64,000 nucleotides of DNA from Hondaea fermentalgiana. Lineage: Eukaryota > Sar > Bigyra > Thraustochytrida > Thraustochytriidae. The notes under the pieces were generated by a model. That model was not told the DNA's origin. It worked only from the letters and a program-made list of their open reading frames with translations, and made no database searches. Position numbers and translations under genes: made by a program. Location: positions 1 to 64,000 of the forward strand of contig NPFB01000137.1 in NCBI GenBank assembly GCA_014084085.1. The letters are read 5' to 3'. Numbering within the stretch: the first letter of the stretch is position 1; every line of letters begins with the position of its first letter. Positions 47,685-59,000 of this stretch are shown one piece after another.

Positions 47685-48377
47685 GTTCCCCTTCGCGTTC
47701 TCGATCCCGCAAGCCCGCACGCTACGCGCGCCCGGCCTTCCCGCCACGCCCGAACGCACGCACGCGCGCACGACCGCCCGCACGTCCGGCCCGTCAGCCC
47801 CGATGGCCCCTGCGCCGCCCTCGCCCTGCTCCGCGCGCGCGACGCCGCCCTCGATGCCGCTCTGCTCGCCCTCGGCCTCGGCGTCGCCAATGCCGACCTC
47901 CCGCACCGCCGGGTTTGACTGCACGCTTTCCGGGGCGCACACCCCGGGACGCGCGCGCTCTGTCCCCGTGCGCGGAATGCCGCTTTTCCCGCGCCGGGGA
48001 CCCCCCCCCCTTTCTGAAGCCCGTCGTCCGTCTGGTGACCTTGGCTTGGCCTGGCCTGGCCTGGCCTTGCCTGGCCTGGCCTGGCTTGGCGCCCGTGGCT
48101 CACGCCGCCCCTCGCCCGCCGGAGACGCTCGGGTTCCGCGACGCGAGTCCAGGGGAGGACTGGGTCCAGTTCGCGCAGCCGCACGATGCTGATGCGTGCA
48201 AAAGTGTAATAGTGACTGAAGTGAAAGATGTGACGGAAAGGGAGGAGGAGACGAAGCTGGAGCTGGGGCTGGGGCTGAGCATTACCGCCGCGGACTGCGC
48301 AGAGCAAAAGTGAACGAACCGCGGCGACGTCACGGGCCCGGCGGCGAGGCGGCGACGGGGAGGAGGGACGCGGGGAG
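47685..48377. promoter_or_regulatory. Divergent promoter region of LOV-cyclohydrolase and VKOR genes
   Basis: 693 bp. Contains a C10 run at 47999-48010 and a tract of CCTGG/CTTGG pentamers at about 48040-48092. No light-responsive or other known element could be identified by eye. The two ATGs are the only firm boundaries. Confidence 0.5.
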
Positions 48378-48908
48378 ATGGCGCGCGTGAGGAGGACGCC
48401 GACCTGGCTCGTGCGCGCGGTGCAGGCGGACGCGCTCCTCGGCGTCGTCGTGAGCGCGTACGCGCTGTACGTGGAGACGCAGCTGCGCGAGTCGCCGCTG
48501 TACGAACCGGCGTGCAACTCGTTCGGAGGCTCGTGCGCCACGGTGCTTACCTCGTCGCACGCCCATATTCTGTCGCATTGGGGCATCGTGCCGCGCGGCC
48601 ACGTGCTCGACCTCAGTCTCGCAACGGCGGGCATTTTGCTCTATTCGACGTACCTGCTGGCGATCTCCATCCCCTTTAGCTTTCCGCTCCGCGAGCATCT
48701 CTTTCTCGCCGCAGCCGTCTCAGGCGCCTGCTTCTCCGTGTACCTTTTGTACGTCATCAAGTACATTTTGCACGACTTTTGCATTGTCTGCACGAGCTTT
48801 CACGTTTGTAACTTTTTCATGTTGGTCTTGGCGATCTTGGAGTTTCGCCAACCCAGCGTCCCGTGGCCCAGGAAGGCACCGGTGGGCTCCGTCAAGAAGC
48901 AAGACTGA
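48378..48908 (+). CDS. VKORC1: Vitamin K epoxide reductase family protein (VKOR)
   Basis: 176 aa, four predicted transmembrane helices. Redox cysteines are in place: the loop pair C46 and C53 (ACNSFGGSCATVL) and the active-site CxxC at 135-138 (FCIVCTSFHVCNF). The order and spacing match human VKORC1 (loop CxxxxxxxC, then CIVC with a following Asn). Family members reduce quinones such as vitamin K or ubiquinone and pass electrons to or from thioredoxin-like partners for disulfide formation in the ER. The single-domain form without a fused thioredoxin is the animal/protist type. Divergent from the LOV-cyclohydrolase gene. ATG at 48378. Confidence 0.93.
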   Translation: MARVRRTPTWLVRAVQADALLGVVVSAYALYVETQLRESPLYEPACNSFGGSCATVLTSSHAHILSHWGIVPRGHVLDLSLATAGILLYSTYLLAISIPFSFPLREHLFLAAAVSGACFSVYLLYVIKYILHDFCIVCTSFHVCNFFMLVLAILEFRQPSVPWPRKAPVGSVKKQD

Positions 48909-49027
48909 AGCGAGCATCGCTTTGTGTGTCCTCACACTATTCTATGCAACATAGTCTGTCTGTCTGTATCATTCATATTCCACGACTCGTTTGAAGACTT
49001 TGATTCACGAAAACCTACGTCAAAAAG

Positions 49028-49061
<34 letters not shown>

Positions 49062-49263
49062 ACCAGGATTTTCTCTTCCCATGTTGATCTGAGAGCTCTC
49101 TTTGCCATAGTAATACTTCAAGAGCAAACGGCAAAACACCAAAATAAAGGAACCATCTGTTTCACGCGCTATCCCTTGCAGAAATTGTTATATATTTTAC
49201 CAGCAAGTACGTCGAACGATGACAAAGACGCCAAAACGTGAAGACAGATCCAATCTATTTTTT
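48909..49263. repeat. Convergent intergenic region with a 32-C homopolymer
   Basis: Uninterrupted C run at 49028-49059, G-run on the opposite strand. Either a real G-quadruplex/i-motif-prone tract or a sequencing-length estimate. Otherwise 3' flanks of VKOR and the nucleoside hydrolase. Confidence 0.85.
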
Positions 49264-50265
49264 TCACTCCTTCTTAGGCATCTCCGAAAAGACGGCGTCC
49301 TGAAAAACGCGCTTGAGACGAGGAATGTCCGCGCTCATGACCACATCTACATTTGCAGCACCTTGAGGGAGATCCGGAGGGTCCACGAACTGACGCAGGT
49401 CAACGACCGTCATTCCGCGCGTGTGTTGGCCTGTGAGCTCCACGCGCACATTATGAGCCTTGGTTACAAAAGCGTCCGGGTCGATCACGCCGGCCACCGT
49501 GCCCGCGTCGCCCAGCACAGCCGTATCTTTCTCCCATTGTCGCATCTCCCGAAACATGAGACGCGCAGCAACTTCAGGGCCAGAATGCTTGCACTCATTC
49601 GCGCTGGCAGGATTTACAATGCCCAGCGCAGCGAGCTCGCTTGCAGAAAACTCGACATTCATGAAAAGATCCCAGGGATACATGGTGATGGGAATGCCGC
49701 AACCGAGCACGATCGAAGCTGCCTCCGGATCGTATGCAGCATTGGCCTCAGACCACGCCATGTAGTTACCACCGCTGCTCACGGCCCCACCCATCCAAAA
49801 AATTCGTTTGATGCCCTTTTTGCAGGCTTCCTCATCGATGCGAAGTGCCATGGCAATATTCGTGAGCGGGGCCAAAGCGATGAGTGTCACTGGGTCTTCT
49901 GCACGAGCCCGCTCGCGGAAGATATCAACGAGCATGGGCACGGCGTGTTTTTCGTGCAGGGCGCGGTCTGTGGTTCGAGGCACGGGAGGATCAAGATCAC
50001 CAAGGCAATCGACACCGTGGATGAAGGGCGCGGCGTGCAAATCTTCAATAAGCGGCCTTGCGCAACCTTTGGCGACAGGCAAATCTTCCGGCGCGCCTGC
50101 AGCGTCCAAGACACGCAGGGTGGCGTCGGTGACGGTGTCGACATCCCCGTTTCCCGCGACGCAGCTCACCGCAATGACATTGAGCGCTGGAGATCTCACG
50201 GCAAGAATCAATGCCAGTGCGTCATCAACGCCAGTGTCCACGTCCATGACCACATCTAGCGGCAT
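49264..50265 (-). CDS. Inosine-uridine preferring nucleoside hydrolase
   Basis: 333 aa from the ATG at 50265 (MPLDVVMDVDTGVDDALAL), the normal length for the family. It cleaves the N-glycosidic bond of ribonucleosides in purine/pyrimidine salvage. The N-terminal Asp cluster DVDTGVDDA binds Ca2+ and the nucleophilic water. Later motifs are VAGNGDVDTVTDATLRVL, LIALAPLTNIA, IFWMGGAV, EANAAYDPEAA and the loop bearing WDLFMNVEF. An alternative ATG at 50457 adds 64 residues rich in Arg and built from three repeats (GPLARVSL, GPLARVGL, EPLAHVSL). This could be a targeting peptide or 5' UTR. I cannot assign the exact nucleoside preference. Confidence 0.9.
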   Translation of the reverse strand: MPLDVVMDVDTGVDDALALILAVRSPALNVIAVSCVAGNGDVDTVTDATLRVLDAAGAPEDLPVAKGCARPLIEDLHAAPFIHGVDCLGDLDPPVPRTTDRALHEKHAVPMLVDIFRERARAEDPVTLIALAPLTNIAMALRIDEEACKKGIKRIFWMGGAVSSGGNYMAWSEANAAYDPEAASIVLGCGIPITMYPWDLFMNVEFSASELAALGIVNPASANECKHSGPEVAARLMFREMRQWEKDTAVLGDAGTVAGVIDPDAFVTKAHNVRVELTGQHTRGMTVVDLRQFVDPPDLPQGAANVDVVMSADIPRLKRVFQDAVFSEMPKKE

Positions 50266-50679
50266 CTTGTGCTTGCTGCTGTGCAAGCCCGCTCCCAAGC
50301 TCACGTGTGCAAGTGGTTCACCTAAGCCTACGCGTGCAAGTGGTCCTCTCAAGCTCACGCGTGCAAGTGGTCCACCCGTCGGGCGACGGCAGTGCCACCT
50401 AATTGCGTGTTGCCTCAACACGAGTCGTTGCCAGCCGCTTCTCAAGCCAACGTGCATGCATGCAGACAAGCAGACAGGCAGGCAGACAAAAAAGCAGGCG
50501 TTGTTTCCCGTGCGCTATGCTTCGATGCACGCGCGCTGCAGCCCTTTGCTCCACTGCCGTTCGAGCTTTCCACCCCAAAGTCTAGCGGCTAAACAATCAA
50601 CGCAAACCCCGACAAACCCTTTTTATTCTTCTGGATAAGACAGGCAGAAGCAGACGCGGCGCCACCTCAGCTCGCCACC
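50266..50679. other. Divergent intergenic region with 27-bp tandem repeats
   Basis: About 50296-50370 holds three copies of a unit around GCGTGCAAGTGGTCC, and 50465-50490 a CAGACAAG/CAGGCAGA tract. It is upstream of the nucleoside hydrolase and EMC3 genes; the left part may encode an N-terminal extension of the hydrolase. Confidence 0.6.
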
Positions 50680-52085
50680 ATGGACGCGGACCTTATGCTC
50701 GACCCGAAGATCAGGAACTGGGTGCTGATCCCGATCCTCATCATCATGCTCCTCGTGCAGATGTCGAGGTCTTGGGTACGTTTCTCACGCGCGCGCGCAC
50801 GCAAGCCACCTGGACGGGAAAGATGGTCGCAGCGCTCGCTCGCTGCCAGCACGGCAGCACAGGCTTCTTTCTTGCTCCGCGGGCGTGTCTGCCGCGCTGT
50901 CCCGTTCGCGGTTCTGCGCGCGCTCTTCCTCGCCCTCGCGTCTTCATACCCGCCCGCCCGCCCGCCCGCCCGCCCATGCCACGTGCGAACACGCGCGCGC
51001 CGCGTGCATACTAGCACGCACAAAATGAACAAGCAGAGCAGGATAGATCAAAAGGTGCAGAAAGGAGAGCAAAGGCGACCACGACAAGAAAGACGGCGAC
51101 GATGACGATGGCGATGGCAAGAAGAGCTTGCGTTGCGCTGCGTTGGGCGGATGAGAAAAGCAAGATGCTGGGATATTGATGATGACAGATTGACTGACTG
51201 ACTGATTGACTGACTGACATGATGACATTGCGATGCGCAGGCCCAGGTCCTGCTCAAGGGGTCGACGCCGCCGGAGCCAGGACAGTTCAAACAGATGCAG
51301 CTGCTTCAGCGCGCGACACGTCTGAGAGCCAACAACCGCCTTTTGAGCAGCCGCGGCTTTCACATGCGCCGTCACTTTCTCGTGGAACTCAAAGGTATTG
51401 GGCTCCGGCAAAAGTTCGAGGGCAGCGCCCCGAACCCAATGCAGAATCCGGACGGCATGATGAACATGATGAAGGGAAATATGACCATGATGGTCCCTAA
51501 CATTGTAAGTTATTACGAGAGGGAAGGGGAGGGGAGAGGAGAGCAATGGGGGGCGCGGCCAGACTTGGTGACGGCACAGGGCTAACCTTTCTTTATCTGC
51601 CGTAATCGTGTCCATGTCACTTTTGCCGGTTTCGTCATCGTCATGGACAATTGCTTTACATTGTGCACGCTACCTTGCTTTGAATTTTGCAGGCCATGAT
51701 GACTTTCATTTCGTTCTTTTTCCAAGGCTTTGTCATGGTCAAGGTGCCCTTTATGCTCACGGAGGGTTTCAAGCAAATGCTCCAGCGTGACATTTCTCTG
51801 CAGACGCTGGACACGAGCTACGTGAGCTCGCTCTCATGGTACTTTCTCGCGCTCTTTGGTCTGCGCGGCTTCTTTTCGCTCGTCCTTGGCGACCAGGCGG
51901 TGACCGACGATGCCAAAATTATGCAGCAGCAGATGGGAATGGGCGGCGGCAATCCGATGCAGTTCGACGCCAACAAGAGCTACAAGCAAATGCGCGAGGG
52001 CGTCAAGCACATTCAACACCAATTCTTTCTCGGCGAGCTCGAGGAAGAGTTCATGATGCTTCCCGCCAAAAAGAAGACCGCATAG
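50680..52085 (+). CDS. EMC3: ER membrane protein complex subunit 3 (EMC3/TMEM111)
   Basis: Three exons, 50680-50775, 51241-51504 and 51693-52085, GT-AG introns of 465 and 188 bp, both phase 0; 250 aa. EMC3 belongs to the Oxa1/YidC/Get1 insertase superfamily and forms the core of the EMC that inserts tail-anchored and multi-pass proteins. Visible: MDADLMLDPKIRNWVLIPI with the first helix, the coiled-coil LLQRATRLRANNRLLSSRGF, the cytosolic NPMQNPDGMMNMMKGNM methionine loop, then helices FISFFFQGFVMVKVPF and SWYFLALFGLRGFFSLVLGD. The C-terminal QQQMGMGGGNPMQFDANKSY block is conserved. Intron 1 holds CCGC and TGAC/TGAT tetranucleotide runs. Confidence 0.95.
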
Positions 52086-55000
52086 GCTAGATAGATTGAG
52101 AGAGATGCAAACGAGCTAGCTAGCTAGCCTGCTGGCTAGCCCGCTAGCTCGACTGTCAGTGAATGTGTGGTTTTCTCTTTGCGGACCTGGACTTGATTGG
52201 CGGGTTCATTATTACCCGCGTATGCTACTTGGCCCGGTCACCTTCCTCCTCGCAAAACGTCACTCGCGGGCATCATCATTTTAGTGTAAGATTGGAATGG
52301 TGCCTTTTTGCCGGGAACCAACGACGTTGCCAATCGGCGAGCCAGCCAGCTGCAGCTAAGCATCCGTGCAGTTCACACTACCGTGGAGTCATTGTGGTAG
52401 TGTTGGCGGCATCAAACAAGCACATACGTCTGTCACTGAAAGGCCAGGGTGCATCTGGCGCTGCGAGACTAGCAGGGCCTCTAGACCTAAATAAATTTAG
52501 GCTTCTTTCGAACTAGAGACTTTTATAACTGGGGTGCATGTTTAGCCAAGCCTAGCTTTGGTCGTCGTATGCACCTTTTGAAAACCCTCCGTTTCCTACA
52601 ACCCCTCCATCGGGCAGCAACATGTGCAGGTGGTTGCTGGAGTTGCTCGGGGATCGGATGCGCAACCTGTCAATGCCACTTCCTTGTTCTTCCTTGTTAG
52701 TTGTTGCAACCCGCTGCCGGTCCTGTCAGTCATACCAGCTGCTGCTGTTGCTGCAGCGGCGACCAATTTCTCCGGCGGCCCCCATCGACGTTGGCCGCAT
52801 CCGCTCGCAGTCGTTGCCGTCCATCAACCAACGATCCAGCCAACTTCCGGAATCAGACCAGACCCTCTTACTCAAGTTCCTCGAGCCCACGAAGATTCGC
52901 ACGGAGACGGAGTGTTCTTGGCAGGGCCAACTGCCAGCCATTCCAGGCTTGCCGTGATGTGAACTTCATGGTCCGCGCTCGAACCGCCGACAACGACCAT
53001 GGCGAAGCTGTCGTCGCGATCGTCTGCGTGCGTGGATTGGCATGGTCGATGATAGGTGGCCGAGAAGTCGCGATCGCCAGCTCCGACAAGACTCAACCGG
53101 CGTCATGCCCGGTGCCGAAGGAAGTCGCAGAGACGAGACGTCCCGCACCTTTCTTGTTTCGTCCTGTCCATGATGTTGATGCGGACAGTGACTGGCTGAC
53201 TCGGAGGGCCAATATGTCAAAGCCCTCCAGCCATCAAAGCGCACGCGCCATTGTCCAAGTTTTTGGCCCTACCACCGACCGAGTTGCGCAAGCCAGGCCG
53301 TGCGCAGTCGCAGTCGCAGCCGCTTGCTCGCTTGTTCGTTGTGTCCACAGAACAGAAGAGATTGTTAGGCGAGGCCGCAAGTTGTGCAACCAAGTCGGTT
53401 AACCAAGGAACCTCGTCTCTCGGTCCGAGGAGCAGCCCTAACTTATACCAACCAACTAAACTCACCTGGCACCGTGACCAGATTAACATTTATGTTAGGA
53501 GTCCGCGAACCGTGGTAGGCCTAAGCGCGCACAGCAGACATGGGGGTTTCGCTTTGCATAGTGTGGCGTGGCGTGGCGTGGCGTGGCGTGGCGTCCGAGT
53601 AGTGTTGCGTCGCCTGGCTTTAACTGCCGGCTGGCGGCGGCGCGAAGCCTACCTTCAGAAGCTTCTCCATGCTGTGCATCTGGATACGATCTCGGCAAGC
53701 TCAGGCTGAACAATCAAACACGTCGAAACGACATCGCAGCTGCAGCTGCAGCAGCAGCAGCAGCTGCAGCTGCAGGCCGCTGCCGCGCGCCCTGGCTGGA
53801 TTTGATGGGGTCAATCTGCCGACGTCATCCAACTTCCTCTCTCGCCGCGTTCGCCATCGCGATCCTGTCAGAGAAGAAGGAGGCTCTGTCGGTTGGCGCT
53901 TCGCTTCAATGGACCGCACGTGTGACATCGAAACTGGAGTTCTCGGCACGCGGGAGGCTCGCGGTCGCGTACGCCGGGGTCTGCCTCAGGTCAATTTCTG
54001 TTTCTGCATGTTTCTGCTGCAGGTTTCTGCAACGACACGCTCGAGAAGAGGATGTCGCGCGCCGCTGCCTGACCATGCACACGTTGCTACACCACCCCGT
54101 CCATCCGTTCAACATCCGCTTCACTGCGCTGCACTGCACTGCGAATTCGTTCGTGGCTCACACGTTCGTCCCCGGCCACCGGCTTGTCGCACTTGATCGC
54201 GTTGTTGCTTTTGCTTGCTCCCTTTCTGTGTCCCCGCTCGTTCGCTCGTACGCTCGCGCCAACGCCGACTATGAGACAGAGAACGGACGAAGGCAAGGCG
54301 AGGCGAGGCGAGGCATCGCTCGCTCAACGAACGAAGCGCGTCTTCTTGGCTGTTGCTACAGAGATGCTCGATCTCACTGACGGAAATCCGATGGATGCGA
54401 GCACGGATACAGTGCACACACACGGCGCCGGCGCGTCTTATCTTCCCACGCACCATGAACATGACATCGATGTAGCCTCAGCTCGACGTGAGCGAGAATC
54501 TGTCTGTCCACGGTGCTATGGAAGGATGGATGCTGGCGGCGCCACCACCAGCTGCAGCTGCAGCTCCAGCAGCAGCAGGACAAGCAGCAGCACGAGCGAT
54601 TTCTTTCTCCGTGGTCGTGCCACAGCGTCGTCAGCGGCGCGACAGCGGTGCGGCAGCATCATGCATGCATGCATGCATGCATGCATGCGTGCCGAGCGTG
54701 CGTGCGTACGATGCTCGCGTCAAAAAGCTTGGCCTAGCTGCTGGCTGCTGTATGTAAGTTCAAGCAAGACCTTCAACTTGCTGCTGGTTCATCGCGAGCT
54801 CGAGCGAACGAGCATCATGGCGTCCATCCGTTCGTCCACTCATTCCTTCCCGGCACCATCCACCAACCCGAGGTCGTAGCGCAGGCAGCTCAGCTGGCCA
54901 GCCAGCGAGCTCCAGCCAGCTGCAGCGAGCGAGCGAGCGAGCGAGCGAGCGATGCGCGCGGGCTCGTAGCTTGCGGATGCCGGCGAGGCAGCCCCACGAG

Positions 55001-55362
55001 GCCTCGTTCTCGGCAGAATCCCGGCAAAGACAAGGGAAGGAAGCGCAGCGTCCCGCGGAGGCGAGTGACCACCAGGTCGTGCCGCGCCTCTTCGAGCCAG
55101 ATGGGTCGAGACGAAACGAGGCGAGGCGAGGCGGGGCGAGCGGCGCGGACCTTGTGAGAAAGATCGCGCTCGCGCCCGCGTCGCTGCGGCCCTCTGCGCC
55201 CGCGCCGTCGCCGGTCCCCGCGCGGCGCCTGGCGCGTCTCCTCCCGCCGCGACCCATCCATCCGCCTCGAGGCAATCTCCCACGGCGGCCACAAACCGCG
55301 GCGCCGGGCGCCAACATCCGCACCGACAGGAAGGCCGCGGCCGCCTCCTGCGTCCCCGCGCC

Positions 55363-55462
55363 NNNNNNNNNNNNNNNNNNNNNNNNNNNNNNNNNNNNNN
55401 NNNNNNNNNNNNNNNNNNNNNNNNNNNNNNNNNNNNNNNNNNNNNNNNNNNNNNNNNNNNNN
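55363..55462. other. Assembly gap (100 N)
   Basis: Exactly 100 N, conventional unknown-length gap, next to CAAG repeats. Confidence 0.99.
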
Positions 55463-55860
55463 CTGTTTGCCTACAAGCAAGCAAGCAAGCAAGCAAGCAA
55501 GGCGGCCAGCCAGCCGGCCAGCCAGCCAGCCAGCCACTCGGGGCCGGGGCGGGAGGCGGCGCCGGCGGAGGGCCGGCCAGCTGCGCGGGCTGGCTGCGAA
55601 GAGCTGCCCGTAAGTGCGAGTTTGCTGCAGAGCTAGGAAGCAAGCTTGCTTGCGTGCTACTTTGCCTGCCTGGACAGGCGACTTGGTTGCAAGAGAGAGA
55701 CCCTCGGGCTGGAACGGAGGCTGTCTTCCTTCGTCGACGAACCAAGAAGCGACAAACGAACAAACGCGCAAAGACACAAACACGCGAACGATCAAAGAAA
55801 CCCTTCGAACGAAGAACTTGTTCAATCTCGCAAACGCAACGCCTCAACTGTAGAGATTCC

Positions 55861-55940
55861 GCATTGACATTCACATTCACATTGGCATTCAAATCGACAT
55901 CGACATTGGCATCCAAATCGACATTGGCATTGGCATTCGC
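55861..55940. repeat. Hexanucleotide repeat (ACATTG/ACATTC variants)
   Basis: About a dozen imperfect six-base units directly upstream of the His-rich protein gene, probably in its 5' UTR or promoter. Confidence 0.75.
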
Positions 55941-56026
55941 AGACCTCTTCGGTTTTCCCATCTCTCGTGGAGAAGAAAAAACGCTAAACAGAGTTTCCGC
56001 TCAAACAAAGGAAAACTGACCCGATT

Positions 56027-59000
56027 ATGGACAGCGCGGGCCCGTCTCGGCAGCGAGACGAATACCCTTCGCAACGAGAGCCACCGCCGCAGCCGCAGCC
56101 TCCGCCTCCTCCGGCACCGCCTTCGCTGGTACGCACCATGAACCATAACGTGGGAGGAGGAACCAAACGCAAGGGTTCCTCCGGCGTTGGACTCGCAACC
56201 CTGAGCTCTGTAGCCAGTATTGCCGAAGACGACAGCAACGGTCCAGTCCAGGGCAATGCCGCTGCGGGGAGCAGTGGCGGCATGATTGGAGGCAACAGCA
56301 ATAATGCCAGTCCTAGCGATGTCGATGCCTCTGAGAATAGCGACTCGTCCCGCAAGAGACAACGTCGCCTGGCCCAGACGGAGAGCAAAGGCATGTCGCT
56401 GAACCAGCATATTAAGTTCTTTGATCTTATCGCCCGGAATCTCAGCATGAACCGTCGCGCAGAACGCGACTGGGGCAACCTGTACGTGGAAGGAGGCCGC
56501 AAGTACGCATCATGGTGGTACGAGGCCTTTCCCAGCGTCAGTCTCTACAAGCAAAAGGGAAAGCTGCTCTTTTGTGAGCGTCGAGGCCGCGTCCAGCTTG
56601 GATTCTGGAAACAGCTCGTCAAACGCAAGGAACAGCTCCGCCCCTCCGAAAACCTGATCGATATGGTCGCAGGCGAGCTCGAAAAAAGAGCAAACGCCTT
56701 CCCTATACCCATGGTCGATCCCAACGCCCGCGCCGAGCTTGGTGTCAACCCATGGTCCTTTCGCGCCGAAGCCATGGTGCTCTGCGACAAGATTGCGCGA
56801 GGAGAAAAGGGACCAGGATCGATCCTCGACTGGCCTGAAACGGGGCGTCGAGCCGTCTTGGCCAAGGTCCTCGATCTCCACCGCGCATATGGGGATGGTT
56901 TTGAGGGTGTTTCGAGGCACTTTAATCATCTCATTGTCCAGGCCGAGGTTGAGCTTGCCGTGCTCAGCGCCTGTGACTGCCATCACTGCAAGGCATGGGA
57001 CGTTGGACCCGCACGGGGCCGCGGCCCGGAGCTTCGCTTGCTTTGGAGCCGCCGTCGCGCGGCGCTTGTTCGCTCCGTTCTCGAGCTTCACGGGGAGTAT
57101 CCCGATGACGAGCTCAAGGTCGCACAGCTTGCGCGGGCTAAACACGTTGAGCTCGAGTGCTGGCGGGACGATGCCATTATCGCCCTCCTTAAGGCCTCGC
57201 ACAACCACACAACTTGTAATGTTTGTCTTGCCTCGAACGCGACGGGTTTTGCCTCGCATTTTTCTCCGGTCGCAGGCGCAGGGGGGCATTTGCCTCCCCA
57301 CCCCTCTGCTGCCAATGTCGCTGCCGTGCATGGCCCCGAGCACACCTCTCGCGCTGTGATGCGAGACATGCGCCCCGAAATGGTCCGAAACCAAGAACGG
57401 CGACCTCACCCCGGGTCACATGCAGATCACCCCGGTACTTCAGGTACGCAATCCGTTCTTGGTCACCCAGATGCACAAACAAACAGAAACCGCACGCACT
57501 CGCAGCACCATCATGCCACACATCAAAATGATCATGTGCCAAGAGACCACCGCCGAGGAGGAGGGGAAGAAGGAGACCACAGGAGCGAGGAAGGCAATCG
57601 GCCGCAGCAGCGAAATCCCGCGCACGAGCTCAACAGCGTGGAGGCGCAGGGACAACGCTCGCAACACCATGAATCGAGGAGTCATTTGCATTCGATGCAA
57701 CATCATCACGAACACGAACACGAACACTTTCACCAGCAGCACGGTCCTTCGGAGGACCTATCTCGCCATGCGCCGACCATCGAGCACGTCTCAATGCATC
57801 ATCCTCGTGATGATTCTTCTGCACACCGGCACGCCCAGCAGCAAAACCATCACATCGCTCCCGAACAACAACACGCGCACATGCAGCAAATGCATCCGGA
57901 TCACCACCACCACCGGCAGGGCCCGGCGGCGCATCACCAGTACCGACATCATCTCCCAGAGCAGCACTCGCAATCGCACGACATCCACACACACCGCCAG
58001 CCCACAAGCCCGTCTTCGCATCCTCATCGTGATATTAGCCAGGACCCGCAAACAAACATGCAGTCGCTGCACGAGTCTGCCCGCGCCCCCAGCTCGCAAA
58101 CACGTAGTCCTTCGTATGTCATTCTAGTCACTGACAGCGCTGAACACCGCTTTCGCGTTGTCATTTCGAGCGAGCAGCCCATGAGTAACAGCGCGCCTGG
58201 CCCGAGACTGTATCCTGGCGCCCGCGTGACAATTTCATACAACGACAAATTCGTCGAGCATCATTGGACAGGTGGTCCTATCGACGCTCTATTCAACGCA
58301 AGCACCGTCTATCCGCTTTGGGAGCGCGTGACCATTCAGATCGACAACGAGCCTCGCGAACACCTCGATTTCGAGAGCCTGAAAACGCCGGCCCTGGCGC
58401 CGTCATTTGACCATGCATCCTTTGTTGGGATCTTTGGGTACCCACAGAGTCCCCTGAAGGAGCTGCGCGCCGTCTTATACTCCATACACGACGCCCGGCG
58501 TGCGCTCGACGCCCAGCGGGCGCAAGGCCTTGCGCTGTTGACGCGGAGTGGCCCGTTGCACCTGGGCCAAGGCGCGAGCGTACACCTGCGCTGGACTTCA
58601 ATCATTGAGAATCTCCCGCCATCGAGGCGAGAAGAGGTCCTCGTCGCAGATCGCGTCGAGACTTCATTTGCCTTTACGGGATCTGTCCCGCCTGTGCATG
58701 GATCGAATCGGATCTCGCTGCGTGTATTTGGTCGAAGCTTCAACCTGCAGGACCTCGAGCTCCTGATCGACCGCCACACTGGCGCCCCTTATGGATCTAT
58801 CGCTCGTCGCGCAACGCTTTTGCCGCCGCGATCCCCGCACGTTGTCATCGGTTTTCTTCCCGAGCATGAAGTTTGGGCCAAAACTGTGCAGTATGAGCTG
58901 CAGCATGTCTTTGGCTACAACGTTCTCATCCGTGACGTGAGCCATCCGCCCCACGTGGACGTTCCCCCGGAGGTGCGCTGCGCCACCATCTTTATTTGCT

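Larger units (their letters stand above)
52086..56026. other. 3.9-kb repeat-rich region without a supported gene
   Basis: Holds GCTAGC-rich inverted repeats at about 52118-52150, GTGGC pentamers at 53563-53592, GCAGCTGCA palindromic clusters at 53737-53785 and 54555-54590, ATGC tetranucleotides at about 54659-54690, GCGA units at about 54925-54953, CAAG/CAGC units at 55483-55535 beside the second gap, and ACATT(G/C) hexamers at 55861-55940. Many frames of 100-300 codons exist on both strands but their translations are repeat-like and match no family. It may contain regulatory DNA or a non-coding transcript; nothing specific is shown. Confidence 0.6.

Noticed and set aside
45972..47918. 648-codon frame antisense to the LOV-cyclohydrolase gene
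   Set aside because: Its translation matches no family, whereas the minus strand shows two full conserved domains; it is a codon-bias shadow.
53568..54380. 270-codon frame with poly-Ala
   Set aside because: Poly-Ala comes from GCAGCTGCA repeats; no domain, and overlapping frames are equally open.
54840..55961. 373-codon frame across the second gap with Asn/Val/Asp repeats
   Set aside because: Depends on N bases and on translating the ACATT hexamer array in reverse.
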